Positions 46,230-57,547 of a stretch of 64,000 nucleotides of DNA are shown here, in pieces. The notes below the pieces were generated by a model that saw nothing but the letters and a program-made list of their open reading frames with translations, did no database searches and was not told where the DNA came from. The DNA lies in contig NC_091669.1 in NCBI RefSeq assembly GCF_042453785.1, positions 10,304,501 through 10,368,500 on the forward strand, read 5' to 3'. This DNA comes from Malus domestica. Lineage: Eukaryota > Streptophyta > Magnoliopsida > Rosales > Rosaceae. The translations under genes were made by a program, and so were the position numbers. Positions within the stretch are counted from its first letter, which is position 1; the number at the start of each line of letters is the position of its first letter.

Positions 46230-47088
46230 CAAGGAACCCTGACGTGGAGCTTCTACAGGGATGATCTATATAGCAAACGATCGTAGATGGTATAAGATGG
46301 GTGGTGCAGGTGCTACAATAAGGATTTTGACTATTAACTGCTTAATCAGTCGTATCCTATGGACCAGACCGAACTGACAATACCTGTTTGACACCCCAGA
46401 AAAACACGACTGATCAAGGGCACATGCTAATATGAATAACTAGCCAGATTTCTCCGGCTCACTTTCATATCATATTCGCAGAATTCATGAAATGCGGATT
46501 CTCCACTATATACAATATATTCGAAACTACTATTTAATCGCCCTTTTTCTGTTTCTAATGACTCCAAATTGAAATTTCTATTTCAAAATGAAGTTCTAAA
46601 CACAATTCAATAAAGAAACGCCCAATGGCAGTGACATCAGAATCACCAAACATGCAAATCCAAACTTAACCCGGTTTTCGCAACCATATTATCCATAAAA
46701 CACCTCAAATAATTACAATTAGTGATTAAGCATTAGATCAAACCTAAAAAACAATTCAAATCCAAATGCAAACCAAATTAACCAATGGAGCAGCTTCCAC
46801 GGAAGAAATGGGAGAGATTAAAAGCTCGAATTCGAGAGATTGCCAAACCAAAACGCAATGCATCAAATTGCCAAACCAAAAAGCAATGCATCAAAACCAT
46901 CACCGGATTAGATTCTTACTTAGCTGTTAAGCTTGGGATGTTTAGTGATTAGTTATATATATTCTTAACTATCTTGTACGAATTGCAGAAATATAAACCT
47001 TGACAGAAAGGAAGAACATGAAAAGCAATCTTGTGTGAGAAGATAGAGCTTAGAATCTTTTAGGGAGAGTTTTTAGAGAGAAAGGTTT
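46230..47088. repeat. duplicated 5' flank, copy B
   Basis: Parallel to 21800-22651, including TGATCAAGGGCACATGC and the CTTCCACGGAAG box. Uninterrupted here. It presumably supplies the promoter of copy B, if there is one. Confidence 0.8.
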
Positions 47089-47156
47089 GTCAGCAGCCTC
47101 AACCTTGAGATTTCAACCTCAGATTTTAAAGCAGCTTCTCTTGCTTTTTGTTCCTT
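47089..47156 (-). pseudogene. short coiled-coil module remnant at the duplication joint
   Basis: A ~70-bp piece of module sequence (AGCAGCCTCAACCTTGAGAT...TTGTTCCTTGAGC) joins directly to the 3' flank of copy C (CGGCAGGACAG). The shared bases GAGC mark the junction. Confidence 0.7.
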
Positions 47157-47720
47157 GAGCCGGCAGGACAGAATGCAAAGACAAGCATCTTTATGAGTTC
47201 ACCACACCACCGTCACTTTCTTCAAGTACCTACAGGAAGGAAGGCATCTTAGCAAACTCGCATGTCTAGAGATACTGCTCATGCCGATTATATTCTTTCC
47301 CTGGCATTACTGCAGAGTGAGGGAAAGTAGGAGGAAAAATATGTGATCGCGGCCAGCCTCCGGTGATCTGAATTGGTTCGGCAAGTTCCTGCAACAAACA
47401 ATTACAAGTAGGTAGTTTACATGGTAGAAAAATGGGGCTTTGTAGTTGACAATTAGAAATAGTTGCCGAACGAGTTTTCAGTTTTCAAAAAAGAAGGATA
47501 AAAACTGAAAATGAAATGCTTATCAAACGGCCCTAAACTAATTTCATTTAGGGATCCGACCATATGACTCACAAACAACTGAGACCGTCCTCTTTTCATA
47601 TCAACAAACGCATAAATTCTTATATTTTCGAAAGCATCTGCAACCCAATATACAAACTAAATACAAACTCCAATAACACATATTCATCTGTGTTTTGCTT
47701 TGCAAACAGCCAAGGGGATA
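47157..47720. repeat. duplicated 3' flank, copy C
   Basis: Matches 19217-19790 and 42598-43170, so the full-length coiled-coil gene once had, or was copied with, the same downstream neighbour. Sequence beyond 47720 (to 47884) is the unique 3' UTR missing in A and B. Confidence 0.8.
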
Positions 47721-47884
47721 GCAACTAAAATAAATTCCCAGACCAACAACCTCTCAAAAACCAAGCTTGAAAGCACAAAAACAAAGCCTTCAATCTTTCT
47801 GTGGATAATGTCCACCAAGCGAAACAATTAACGAAGTAATCAACCAAAACCTGACGGACAAACCCAAAAACACAAAAACTTGAT

Positions 47885-50800
47885 CTAGTATCGTTTCCCA
47901 AGAATGAGGCTGATGATCACAGACACCACAGCCACTCCCACGACTCCCACGATGAACTTAACGCTTGTCATTGGGGAAGCCTCAGCTGTATGTGTATGGA
48001 TATCTGAAGATGATGAGGTTTGAGCAGGTGTTGCTTCTGACTTCTTCTTGCTCTTCCTTTTCGATGGAGTTGAAATGATTGATCCAATGTCCCTGGATTT
48101 CACTTCCAGTCCGGCTACACTGCCTCCGTCACCCTACAACACGATCATTTAAACATAAGTAAATTTAATTTCCCACTCGAATTCTTGTAAGTTAAAAGCC
48201 TTGTGCAAGCTGAAACCCTTTTCGTATGGTTTAATGTTTTCATTTCCCCCGAGTTGTTTTCGACAATTATGTCCAAAAACTTGACATCTACTGAGAGCTT
48301 AAGATTATGTAACTAGCGTATGCTGTTTTCGAAATTTCTACTGTGGTGGTAACTATAAAGTGAGTTGGAAACAGAAATAAACATACCCTTTCTGTTACTT
48401 TGGTATCTGCCAGCTGCACTTTCTGCTCAAGCTCTTTGACTTGCTTATCTAGAAGAGCGATTTCTTTATTCTTAGCTTCAAGTTCTTCAAGAGAATGCTT
48501 CAAAGATGCTTCTCGTTCCAGGTCCTTTTGAGAATCTGCTTCTTTCTGTTGAATAGGGAATTCAAACATGAACGTTTTCGCCGGCATTAAATTCCTTTTG
48601 TAGAGAATTGTCAGCGTACAGTTTAAGTAAAAGAAATCTTGAAAACTGATCGGTTCCTAACCTTTTCGGAAACGGTGGCATGAGCAAGTTGTAACTCGCT
48701 CTGGAGTTTTGTGACTTGTTCATTTAATAAATCTCTGTCATGGACCTTATGCGCATGATCGTCCAATTTTGAAGTCAACTCTGCCTCTCTTTCCGCTGCA
48801 GCCGCCTTAATGCTTTCAACCTACAATTCGTCTGAGTCAGAAAGAATATTCAAAAGATGAATGTGCCCCGTTCTTTGGCCGCCCAAGAGCTTATTTTTTT
48901 TTTTCATGGAAATTGATATTCTACCTCTTTTTGCAGTTGAGCTTCAGTTTTCACCAATTTCTCTTCAAGTTCCTTGAGAGAATTCTGCAACAAAGGTTTC
49001 TCAGCAACCTCAGCCTTGAGATTTTCAACCTCAGATTTTAAAGCAGCTTCTCCTGCTTTTTGTTCCTTGAGCTGTTCTTCAAGGTTGGATATCACTTGCT
49101 GGAGTTCCTTCTTAGTATTTTGATGCACTTCATTAAGCAGGCTGTTTTCATCCATAACTGAAGATATCTGTGGCAAACGAATGTAGCTTATAAGCATAAA
49201 GCAACAATATTTAGCCGCAAAATAATTATAAAAAGTTTTGGTGCAAACCTGAGATTGTAGTTTCTGCCCTTCAGAAGAATGCTGCTGCGTTAAATCTTCA
49301 ATGGTCCTTTTTGCAGCCTGAAGTTGTTCAACTGTTTCATCCTTCTCAACAACGGCAGTGGAGTATTTTGCTTCAAGGTCACTTAGTTTGGACTCGTATG
49401 TAGACACATCCTCTGTAAGCTTTATATTTGCCTCAGCTAGTTTCCTGCTCTCTTCTTCAAAGTGAGCTGACTTGGTTTGCAGCTCCTCAACAAAACTCTC
49501 CAGATTGTTCAGCTTCGATAGACTCTCTTCTAGCTCTGCATTTCTGGTTTCAGAAACCGCAGATGTTTCTCGAACTTGCTCTTCATACAATTTTATTTGG
49601 CCTTCTAGGGCATTTAGCTTCTCCAGCAAGTCGTTAGCTTCCAAATCTCTCTGACTCAATCTTTCAATGGCTTCTTGCAACTTCGTCTCTGCTTCCACAA
49701 TGCAGGCTTCGGAAGCAGAATGAAGGTCTAAGGCTCTCGAGTGCTTATCTGTTAATTCTTCAACACTGCTCTTGTGCAAAACAAGTTCTCTTGTAGTGGC
49801 TTCAGTTTCAGATAGAGCAGTATTCAACGATTCCTGCAATTCATCAATCTTGCATTTCAGCTGAACATTCTTCTCAACTAGCATTTCGTTTTCTGAGAAA
49901 AACTTAGAAGCTTTGTTTTCTGCTTCCAAGATCTGTTTTCTGAGTTCTTCATTGGTACTTTCGGAAGATGCCAATTTAGCCAAGCTGTTGTCCAGCTCTT
50001 CTTTCAACGATGCAGATTTCCCCGCTGCTTCAGCAACATGCTCTTCATAAATCTTCACCTGATCTTCAAGAATCTTTAGTTTCTCAAGCAGAGAATTTGC
50101 CTCGGCATCCCTGTTAGTGAAGCGCCCTATTTTTTCTTGAAGTTTGATCTCTGAATCCCTCACTAGGGTTTCATGTAGTGCTTCAAGCTCTGATTTCTTT
50201 GACATTGTTTCCTTTATTACTTTGCCTTGTTGCTCCAGTTGCTCCTCCGCAGATTTGAGTTTCTGTATGACCTCGCCTTCTCTGATTCCAGCAGTATTCA
50301 GATCATTTTCAATGCTTTCCAATTTCTCTTGAGTCATCTTCAATTCTTCTCTCAAGACCTCCACCAATTTTTCTGATTCGGAAAACTTCTCAGTAAAACT
50401 ACTCGATGCATCCTCCAACCTTTTCTTCTCTTCTGTGGCAACATTCAAGGCTTCGAACAACTCCCTTCCCTTTTCGTTGGCTGCTTCCAGTTCAACTTCA
50501 ATGCTAGATGTTCTCGCTTGGAATGCCTCGAGTTCAGAAGCAAGTTCAGATACCTTGTTAGAGTAATTCCCAGAATCTGCTTCTGCCTCCTGACATTTCT
50601 TTTCCAACGCAGTTATTTGTTCCTCGAGTTCTTGAATTCTGGACTTCTCTGTTTCAAGCATCAACTCCAGCTCGCTCACCTTTTTACCAGTAACCTCCAC
50701 TTTGGTATGAGAAATTTGGACCAAATCTTCAAGTTCGAGGCTTCGCTGATGGTGTTCACTGGCCCGGCCCTCATGTTCGGCACATTTCTCGGAGGCAGTC

Positions 50801-52765
50801 TTCAGTTCCTCCTGAAGATCTGAATATTGCAAAGTTGACTGGTTTAACGCAGATTCCAGCTGGCCTGTCTTCTCTTGGTATTCTTGCACCTGACCAGTCA
50901 GCTGTTTCTTTTCTTCCTCGACCTTGCTCAATGCAGTATTGAGTGCAGATAATTTTTGAGAGAGTTCTTCCAGACCACTCTCAGTAATTCCTCGGTTCAG
51001 CTCTACCGCACTTACCTGTTGCTCAAGCTCTACATTCTTTTGTTCTACTGCTATAAAGAGCATCTCGAGCTCTCTCAGTTGTGACTTTGCCTCCTCCGCT
51101 GCTGCATTTGAAGCTTGAATAATTGCTTCAAGTTCAAGATTCTTGTCAGTAACAGTTGCAAAAGCAGTTCCTGATTCATTATGGAGCTCTTCCAGCGACT
51201 TCAACTTCTGTTCAAGCTCGGCATTGTTTGACAAAGATTGAGACAAAAGAGCATCTTTTTGACGAAAATTCTCTTCCGAAAGCTTCAATTTTCCTTCGAG
51301 ATCACTGCACAGCTCCTTCATCAGCTGCACATTACCGGTGAGATCTGCCACAGCTGCTTCCAGACCTCCTTTTTCTTTGGTTACTATTGCCAAATTCTCC
51401 TGTGCAGCTACGGACTGTTCTTCATGAGTTTTTCGTGCAGCTTCAACTAATTCCTTGGCGCTCAATTCGTCCCGTAGCTTCAGCTTGATTTCTTCCAATT
51501 CAGAAACCTTTGCTTGAAGATCTTCTTTAGTTGACGAAAACAGATTTTCAAGAGCGGAAATATCTTCCTTCACTTGAGATTCCGAGGCCTTTTTCAAGCT
51601 CAATTCCTCACTCAGTTCATTTATCAGAGCTTCCTTAGCCGAGAGCTTCTCCTCCAGGTTCACGCCTTGAGACTTTGATAGAGCCAGCTCTTCTTGGACA
51701 GCAGAAAGCTCGGCAGCGGTAGAACTGAGTGCTTCTTTGACTTTTTCATCTTCGGCAATCTTTTCATACAGGCCCTTGAGTTCTCCTTGTATGGATGCCA
51801 TCTGATCTTCCATCTCTTTCGCACTCAACCTTGTTGCTTCGAGCAGTTTCTCGAACTCCAAGGCCCTCTTTGTCTCAGATTCGGCATGTGAACCACTTTG
51901 CTTGTGCAGCTCCTCAAACTTTTGTACCTCGCAGGCAGAACTCTGCAGCTCTTGCTCCAATTCCTGCATCCTCTTTCTTGAGCTTTCAAGCTCCAGGTTG
52001 AGACCATCAAACGATTCCTTCACCCCGATCAGATCCTTGTGCTTTTCTTCTTGAGCTTGCAATGCCTCTTGCAAAACATTGAGCTGCGAACTGTATTTCT
52101 CCTCGGCTTCGGTGATTTGCTCTTGCAATTTCTTATGACTGAGTTCAAGCTCTTCATACTTCTTTCCACTTTCTCCCAGCTTCTTCTTCGTAAGCAAGAC
52201 CTCATGCTTCAACTCAGAACTCTCTGATTCTGAATGCTTCAACGCACCAGCCAACCTTTCGATTTCAACCTCAAGGTCACTGACCTTCTCCCGTGCTTCT
52301 AGCAATTCTCTGCTCAAATTGCTCGAGCTTCTCTCAATAACAGATACCTTGTCGTCCTCTGCCAATGCTGTTTCAGCAGCATGAGAACCATCCTTCACAT
52401 CTATCGATTCTCTCTCAACTTTTATGAACTCTCCATCAAATGTTGCTTCCTCCTCTTCTTTCTTTCCTTCTTTTTCTACCGGCAGCAATTCCCCATTCGA
52501 TACCTACATCGAAAACAACATTCAGCATCCATTCAAATCATGCAAAATCAAATGATCCCACGAAAAGACTGAAACGTTCAGTTGCAAACTAATCCATGAA
52601 TGACTACTGTAACTTAATTCCGATCACTTCAAACAAAACTAGCAAAGAGAAAGGCTTGAATCACAGAACGCAGATCGCGGTTACCTTGATCGCTTCGGCA
52701 TTTGCAGTCTCGGCATTCTCTGCAACCTTCACCGGGGTTTCGGAGATCACTTGTGCTTCTTCCAT
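47885..52765 (-). CDS. PICC: full-length PICC-type long coiled-coil protein, tail-anchored
   Basis: Six exons on the minus strand: 52765-52685, 52503-49249, 49167-48925, 48820-48662, 48545-48387 and 48133-47885. All lengths are multiples of three and every intron is phase 0, giving 1381 residues. It starts MEEAQVISETPVKVAENAE, has an acidic region (EEEEATFDGEFIKVE), then over 1000 residues of heptad-rich coiled coil (e.g. EELTDKHSRALDLHSASEA). A basic Ser-rich segment follows (TPSKRKSKKKSEA), then a C-terminal membrane segment (VKFIVGVVGVAVVSVIISLI) ending GKRY. This matches Arabidopsis PICC (AT2G32240), an ER tail-anchored coiled-coil protein linked to PAMP responses. The 81-bp second intron (49248-49168) has no stop and stays in frame, which is why a longer frame can be read through it; the Arabidopsis protein supports splicing. 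This is the parent of copies A, A' and B. Confidence 0.92.
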
Positions 52766-53842
52766 ATTTTACCCAGCTTTCACCTACTCCACTCTCCTCT
52801 GCGATTTCAGAACAAGAACAACTTCATCAGATACTTTAATGATATCAACTTATGAAAATAACACAGATTTTTCCAAAAAAAAAAAGATTCTTAATTCCTA
52901 CACTTCATTTTTTCTGGAAAAATTATTTTACGTGAAGGCTTTGCAATCTTGCATGAAAAATAAACGCATGAGAAAGACAATTCGTAGCAGCAAGAAAAGC
53001 TTAGAGGGGCAATTATGTAATTTGGGTCACAGGAGACAAGTTGTGTGTCGGAAATAGACAAAAAAAAATCTGACGTGGAGCCCAAAACAGGGACCCACCC
53101 CCAACTCATACTAGTGGCCCATCAGCATCATGGCACAGAATTTTATTCTTTCGTGATGCTCTTTATTTATTATTTCTTAAGTAAAAAGTGTAAAAAGAAA
53201 TTTTATAAATTAAATTAATTAATATAATAGAAAAAATTATTAAAGTTTTTCTTTTTATGTTTGATTCCACATTATTGGTAGGATATTGTAACGCTAAGTC
53301 CACAATTTCTTTTTAACATAGATAATATCGTTTGTTAAAAAAAAAATTCTAAAATTTAGACGCTCTTTCTTTCACTCTCTCATTGAAATTGAAGGCTTGG
53401 ATTATGATTAATTAGTAATTAGTATCAAATAATAAAAACTTTAGTAACTCAAAGTTTCGCTTGCCAAAAACTTAGAAGATTAAAAATTTGTTTCCATTAA
53501 AAATGAATAATTGAGCTTAGGCAATGATGCAAGGTCTATCATCAATACATGGACCACTAACAAATCATGGGTTCCTGGCTTTTGGCCACATTCAAGGACA
53601 TAATGACCTTGATAACGATAATGTTCAAGGTGATCATAACTCGTGCTAATAACACTACATAACTGTGTAATCGTGATAGTCCAAAGAGGAGAAATCAATA
53701 GGAAAACACTCAATTATCTTCAAGGTGAGATCAAAATCACATGCTGCCTGCCAATTTTTCTGTCACTTAAACTAGTGATGATCTCATGTGGAACGATTTA
53801 GTATGTGGGACCCAAAATTCTTCATCCAAAGAATATAATTTT
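52766..53842. other. upstream region of the PICC gene
   Basis: Contains the presumed 5' UTR and promoter of the minus-strand gene. A possible 5'-UTR acceptor (ATCGCAG) is near 52800; no donor was assigned. The open frame 52596-53057 (+) overlaps exon 1 in antisense and is not supported. Confidence 0.4.
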
Positions 53843-53993
53843 GGGGTGTGCTATCCACACACCTCTTTTTACTTCTCCCACACCCCTTATTAATTTATAT
53901 CCTTTGATCTTTCTCAATTCATCCGATCCAACGGCTGAAAATTAAAAGGGTGTGAGAGAAGTAAAAAAATGGTGTGTGGATATCACATCCCTA
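53843..53993. mobile_element. hairpin MITE, ~150 bp
   Basis: The left end GGGTGTGCTATCCACACACC and the right end (GGTGTGTGGATATCACATCC) are inverted copies. Inner arms CTTTTTACTTCTCCCACACC and GGGTGTGAGAGAAGTAAAAA also pair. A classic stem-loop MITE. Confidence 0.75.
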
Positions 53994-54236
53994 TAATTTT
54001 TTACACTTCCGGGTACACAAAAATTCCAACCAATTTTGTAATTATGTTATGACAATTGATATACCGGACGGTATTGTGACAAAAGATTACTCCATTTTCA
54101 ATGGGTTAAAAATGGAAAAATAAATTAGAAAAAAAGGGAAAAAAATTAAAAGGTGCACATCTTTGAATCCCTAGAGACATCTGGACCGTCCGTTGCTAAT
54201 ACACAAAAAGTGAGGCAAGCAGTGGGAGGTGGCCAC

Positions 54237-54420
54237 AAGAGAGGATCTCCGCCGGATCCTCTTTGTGAGGATTTCAGAGATCCTTCAATCACATCCGTTC
54301 ATCGTACATCATGCAGTCAATTTTTGTCAAGTACTGTTTATATTTAATTTTAAATAAAAAATTTATAATGATTTCTGACTGCACGATGTACAATGAACGA
54401 ATCCGATTCTCAGGTGGCCA
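54237..54420. mobile_element. hairpin MITE around the GGATCCTCTTTGTGAGGAT end
   Basis: CCGTTCATCGTACATCATGC (54296 onward) is inverted at 54380-54400 (GCACGATGTACAATGAACG), with an AT-rich loop (ATTTAATTTTAAATAAAAAA) between. The left end resembles, but does not equal, the TIR of the element at 149. Confidence 0.6.
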
Positions 54421-57207
54421 CTAGCAAAGTTGGCAGTCCATCCTTTATATTTTTTGATGTATCTTTTTTATTTGAATCGACAGATCACAAACCCCATCTT
54501 TTCTAAATTTCCCTTCCAAAGTTATTACCAAAGAGAAAAATTAGAAAATAAAAAAAGATTCTTTCAAAGTTAAAGAGGAGGGGGGGCGGCATGACAGGTA
54601 GCTTGGCCATCATTTTCTTTCTTAAGTTTGTTTTTCCTACTTTAGAATTTTAATCACCATCTTTGGCTCCGTAATTACATAAAAAGGCATATCAATTATC
54701 TTCGACAAATGCAGAAAAATTAGGCGGCCACTAATTGAGGTGGATAATCAAGATCAACTTTCACATGATATAAACACATTTGTTTAGACTTGCTAGCTAA
54801 AATGTTTTTAGGTTTCAAAAGCACAAATATTTTCTGCAATAAGCATTAGTTATGTGTTCATCGTAAGAAACACTTCATTGCTTTTCCAAGATTCACTTGC
54901 ATTTTTACAAAAAATTGGTTCCAAAAACATTTTCACAAAATATGCTTTCAACAATTTTAACAGCACTTCTAAACGAGTTCTAGAACATGAATATGGACAA
55001 AAAAGAATGGGTACTAGATCAATTAGGTATTCCTAATCAATCTAATTCTCGATTTTTCATGTACTTTTAAGGGCTTAAAAATAGAACTTGCAAATCAAAG
55101 CATACTAAATACACATGTGTCAACAAACGCATTAGACTATCTTCAAATAAGATGTCGAATGTGATGTGAAATGCGATGTGACTCATTTTATGTAAGTAAA
55201 TTTGTCAAACATTTACATACATAGCATCATTTTATCCTTCTAACTATTACGACTATTTTTGTTGCTCAAATTCAATTATTCCATGTCGTTAATAAAAAAT
55301 TGACTCCAAAATTAAAAAAAAAAATTCAATTAAGAGCTGGAATCCACTGCAACAGGACGTGCAAGTAAACCAACCTCAAATGTGTTAAATTTACCAATAA
55401 ATTCATACTTCCTTAACCCTTTAATAGCGATTTAAACAGCTTTAACGACTAAAATCTCCACCTAACACCCCTAATTAAATAAAATTTAATTGATTTTATC
55501 ATCAAAGTGAAGATATGAAGAAAATGGACCAGAAAAATGATCATCAAGGATCAGCAATCAGCAAATGGAACGTGAAGAATTATGATCGTCCTGATCGGTT
55601 TCTTTGATTCTTTCAAAGTATTTTTTCGATTCATAGATATTTTAAACTACTTTGATTTATTAGATACGGAATTCAAAGTCCGTCTTGACCAACTGACATA
55701 ACCCGTCTGCAACTTCTTTCAAAGACTTCAAAGACACGAACTTTGACACCAGAAACAAATGAAAATTGAAATGCGCAATCCAATTCACATAAGAACCAAA
55801 TTCTAAAACTTTACCCAAATCTAAACCAAACCCAGATTCCATCATCGCACAAGGATCAAAATTCGATGCTTAACCATTTAATCGAAACACCATAAGCAAA
55901 AGAAAGAAGAAAACATTCTGCATCATTCAGTAAAAGCAGAGCCAGTATGCATAAAATAAATACATAGCAAAAAAGGAATAAGTAGAGAGAGAGGTTGATG
56001 ACTTGCCTGATAAAGTTTTGATTGGATTCTCCTTAGATTTCTGGGAAGCTTTTTTTGTTGTTTCTTCTCGAGACACGAAAACCAAATGGAGTGATTAGGA
56101 TTTTGATGAAGGTGATGAGGATGATGAAGGTGAAAATACAAAATGAAAAGGCATATTTTTTTTTTTTTTTTGCCAAACAAAATGAAAAGCTAGATGAGTT
56201 GAGAGGGAGATTCCAACTATATACATATGAGTGCGGCGGCAGAGGGGTCCACCTACAGTGCCAGGCAATTAGACAGTAGAAGGAGAATTTTCAGTGTGTC
56301 TGGAACACGAGATGCATGTTATTATACAATTAAAAGAATTTTTTTTAAATGTTTCTCCAATTGTATAATAGCATGTAGTGTTTCGGCCTGTATTATGAGC
56401 CTATTGAAAAATCTGCTTTACTATGTTCCTCTTTATTTTTTTGTTATTTTTTTAATGTACGGATTCCAAAATAGTAAGTCTATTTTCATCTGTTCAATTC
56501 TGTAGGTTTGAAACCTGCTTCGAAATTCCATTGTTTTGTGTTGTGAATGTGTGATTGTATAAATATTGGTTGATTATATTTAGAATATTAGAAGATTTAT
56601 TTCCTTTATATTAGATTGTAGGAGAAACTAGGTTTCTATTCTTAGTTTTTCTACTCCATTAATTAATTTTTTTTTAAATTTGAATCAAAGTCTTTCGGTT
56701 TTAATAAACGTCATTAATTATTCAAAAACAAAATATTTATATGTCAAGATAATAAAGTTTTATTTTTAAATATATTCAAAAACAAAATATTTTTTTAACA
56801 TAAAATGTACCCATTGTTTTCTATATAAAATGTACCCACGTTTTTATGTAAATGTACCAATTTTTTTATATATAAAATGTAGCCAAATTTTATTATATAA
56901 ATATACTCATTTTATAAAAACTAGTCTTTCTACACGCGCCTTGAAACTCCTTGAAACTAACAACAGCCTGCATGCGTCTCCAGCCATCGTCAATGAATAA
57001 GATCATCATCCATCTTGGTTGTACCTTCTTCTCTCCAATGACATCAGAAGTTTTTAATTTCTTATGCAGTTATATGAGTGCTATGCAACAGTTATATGGG
57101 TTGCAGCAATCAACTGAATTAGAACCGCTAAGTCTGCAACGTGGGTTCCTTCACGTTCGTGTTTCCATTTTTTTCTTTTTAGTTTATTTTTTATTTACTG
57201 TGCTTTC
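54421..57207. other. AT-rich intergenic region
   Basis: No supported gene. 56805-56900 holds four degenerate AAAATGTACCCA-type repeats. The short frames (55660-55845, 55923-56180, 56951-57226) show no domain. A poly-T run occurs at 56157-56171. Confidence 0.45.
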
Positions 57208-57547
57208 TGTGACAACCCGTCCCTAATTTTACGATTTTATTAATTTTAAAAGAGTGAATTCACGAAAATGCCCTTAGAGGCGAGGATGTTGACTTTCGTT
57301 GACCAATGTATTGTGAGATGTATGAAACATTCTTTTAGCATATCCTCATAGTGCTTGTCAATATGAACATGTAGACGCAAGCGGAATCGAAATCGGAGCT
57401 ATGGTAAAAATTTTACGAAACTACGATCGTAAATGGCGTTTTAGTAATTTCATGTTTACGGGAGATAATTTGATTTTGTCTTTTTGGCCTTGGGCTGTGT
57501 ACCACGTGGGGCCCACTCCCCATTCCTTCCATCTCTCCCGTGTTTCT
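57208..57547 (+). mobile_element. LTR-type repeat end, interrupted by Copia
   Basis: Starts TGTGACAACCCGTCCCTAAT, which resembles the minus-strand start of the solo LTR (TGTGACGATCCGTCCTGAAT). The adjacent sequence continues to the Copia insertion at 57548 and probably resumes at 61976. The far end is not identified in the window. Confidence 0.45.

Noticed and set aside
55923-56180. Minus-strand frame near 56 kb as the first exon of the PICC gene
   Set aside because: No conserved protein, and the PICC start at 52765 has a clear N-terminus. A 5'-UTR exon there is possible, but only a non-canonical GC donor was seen.
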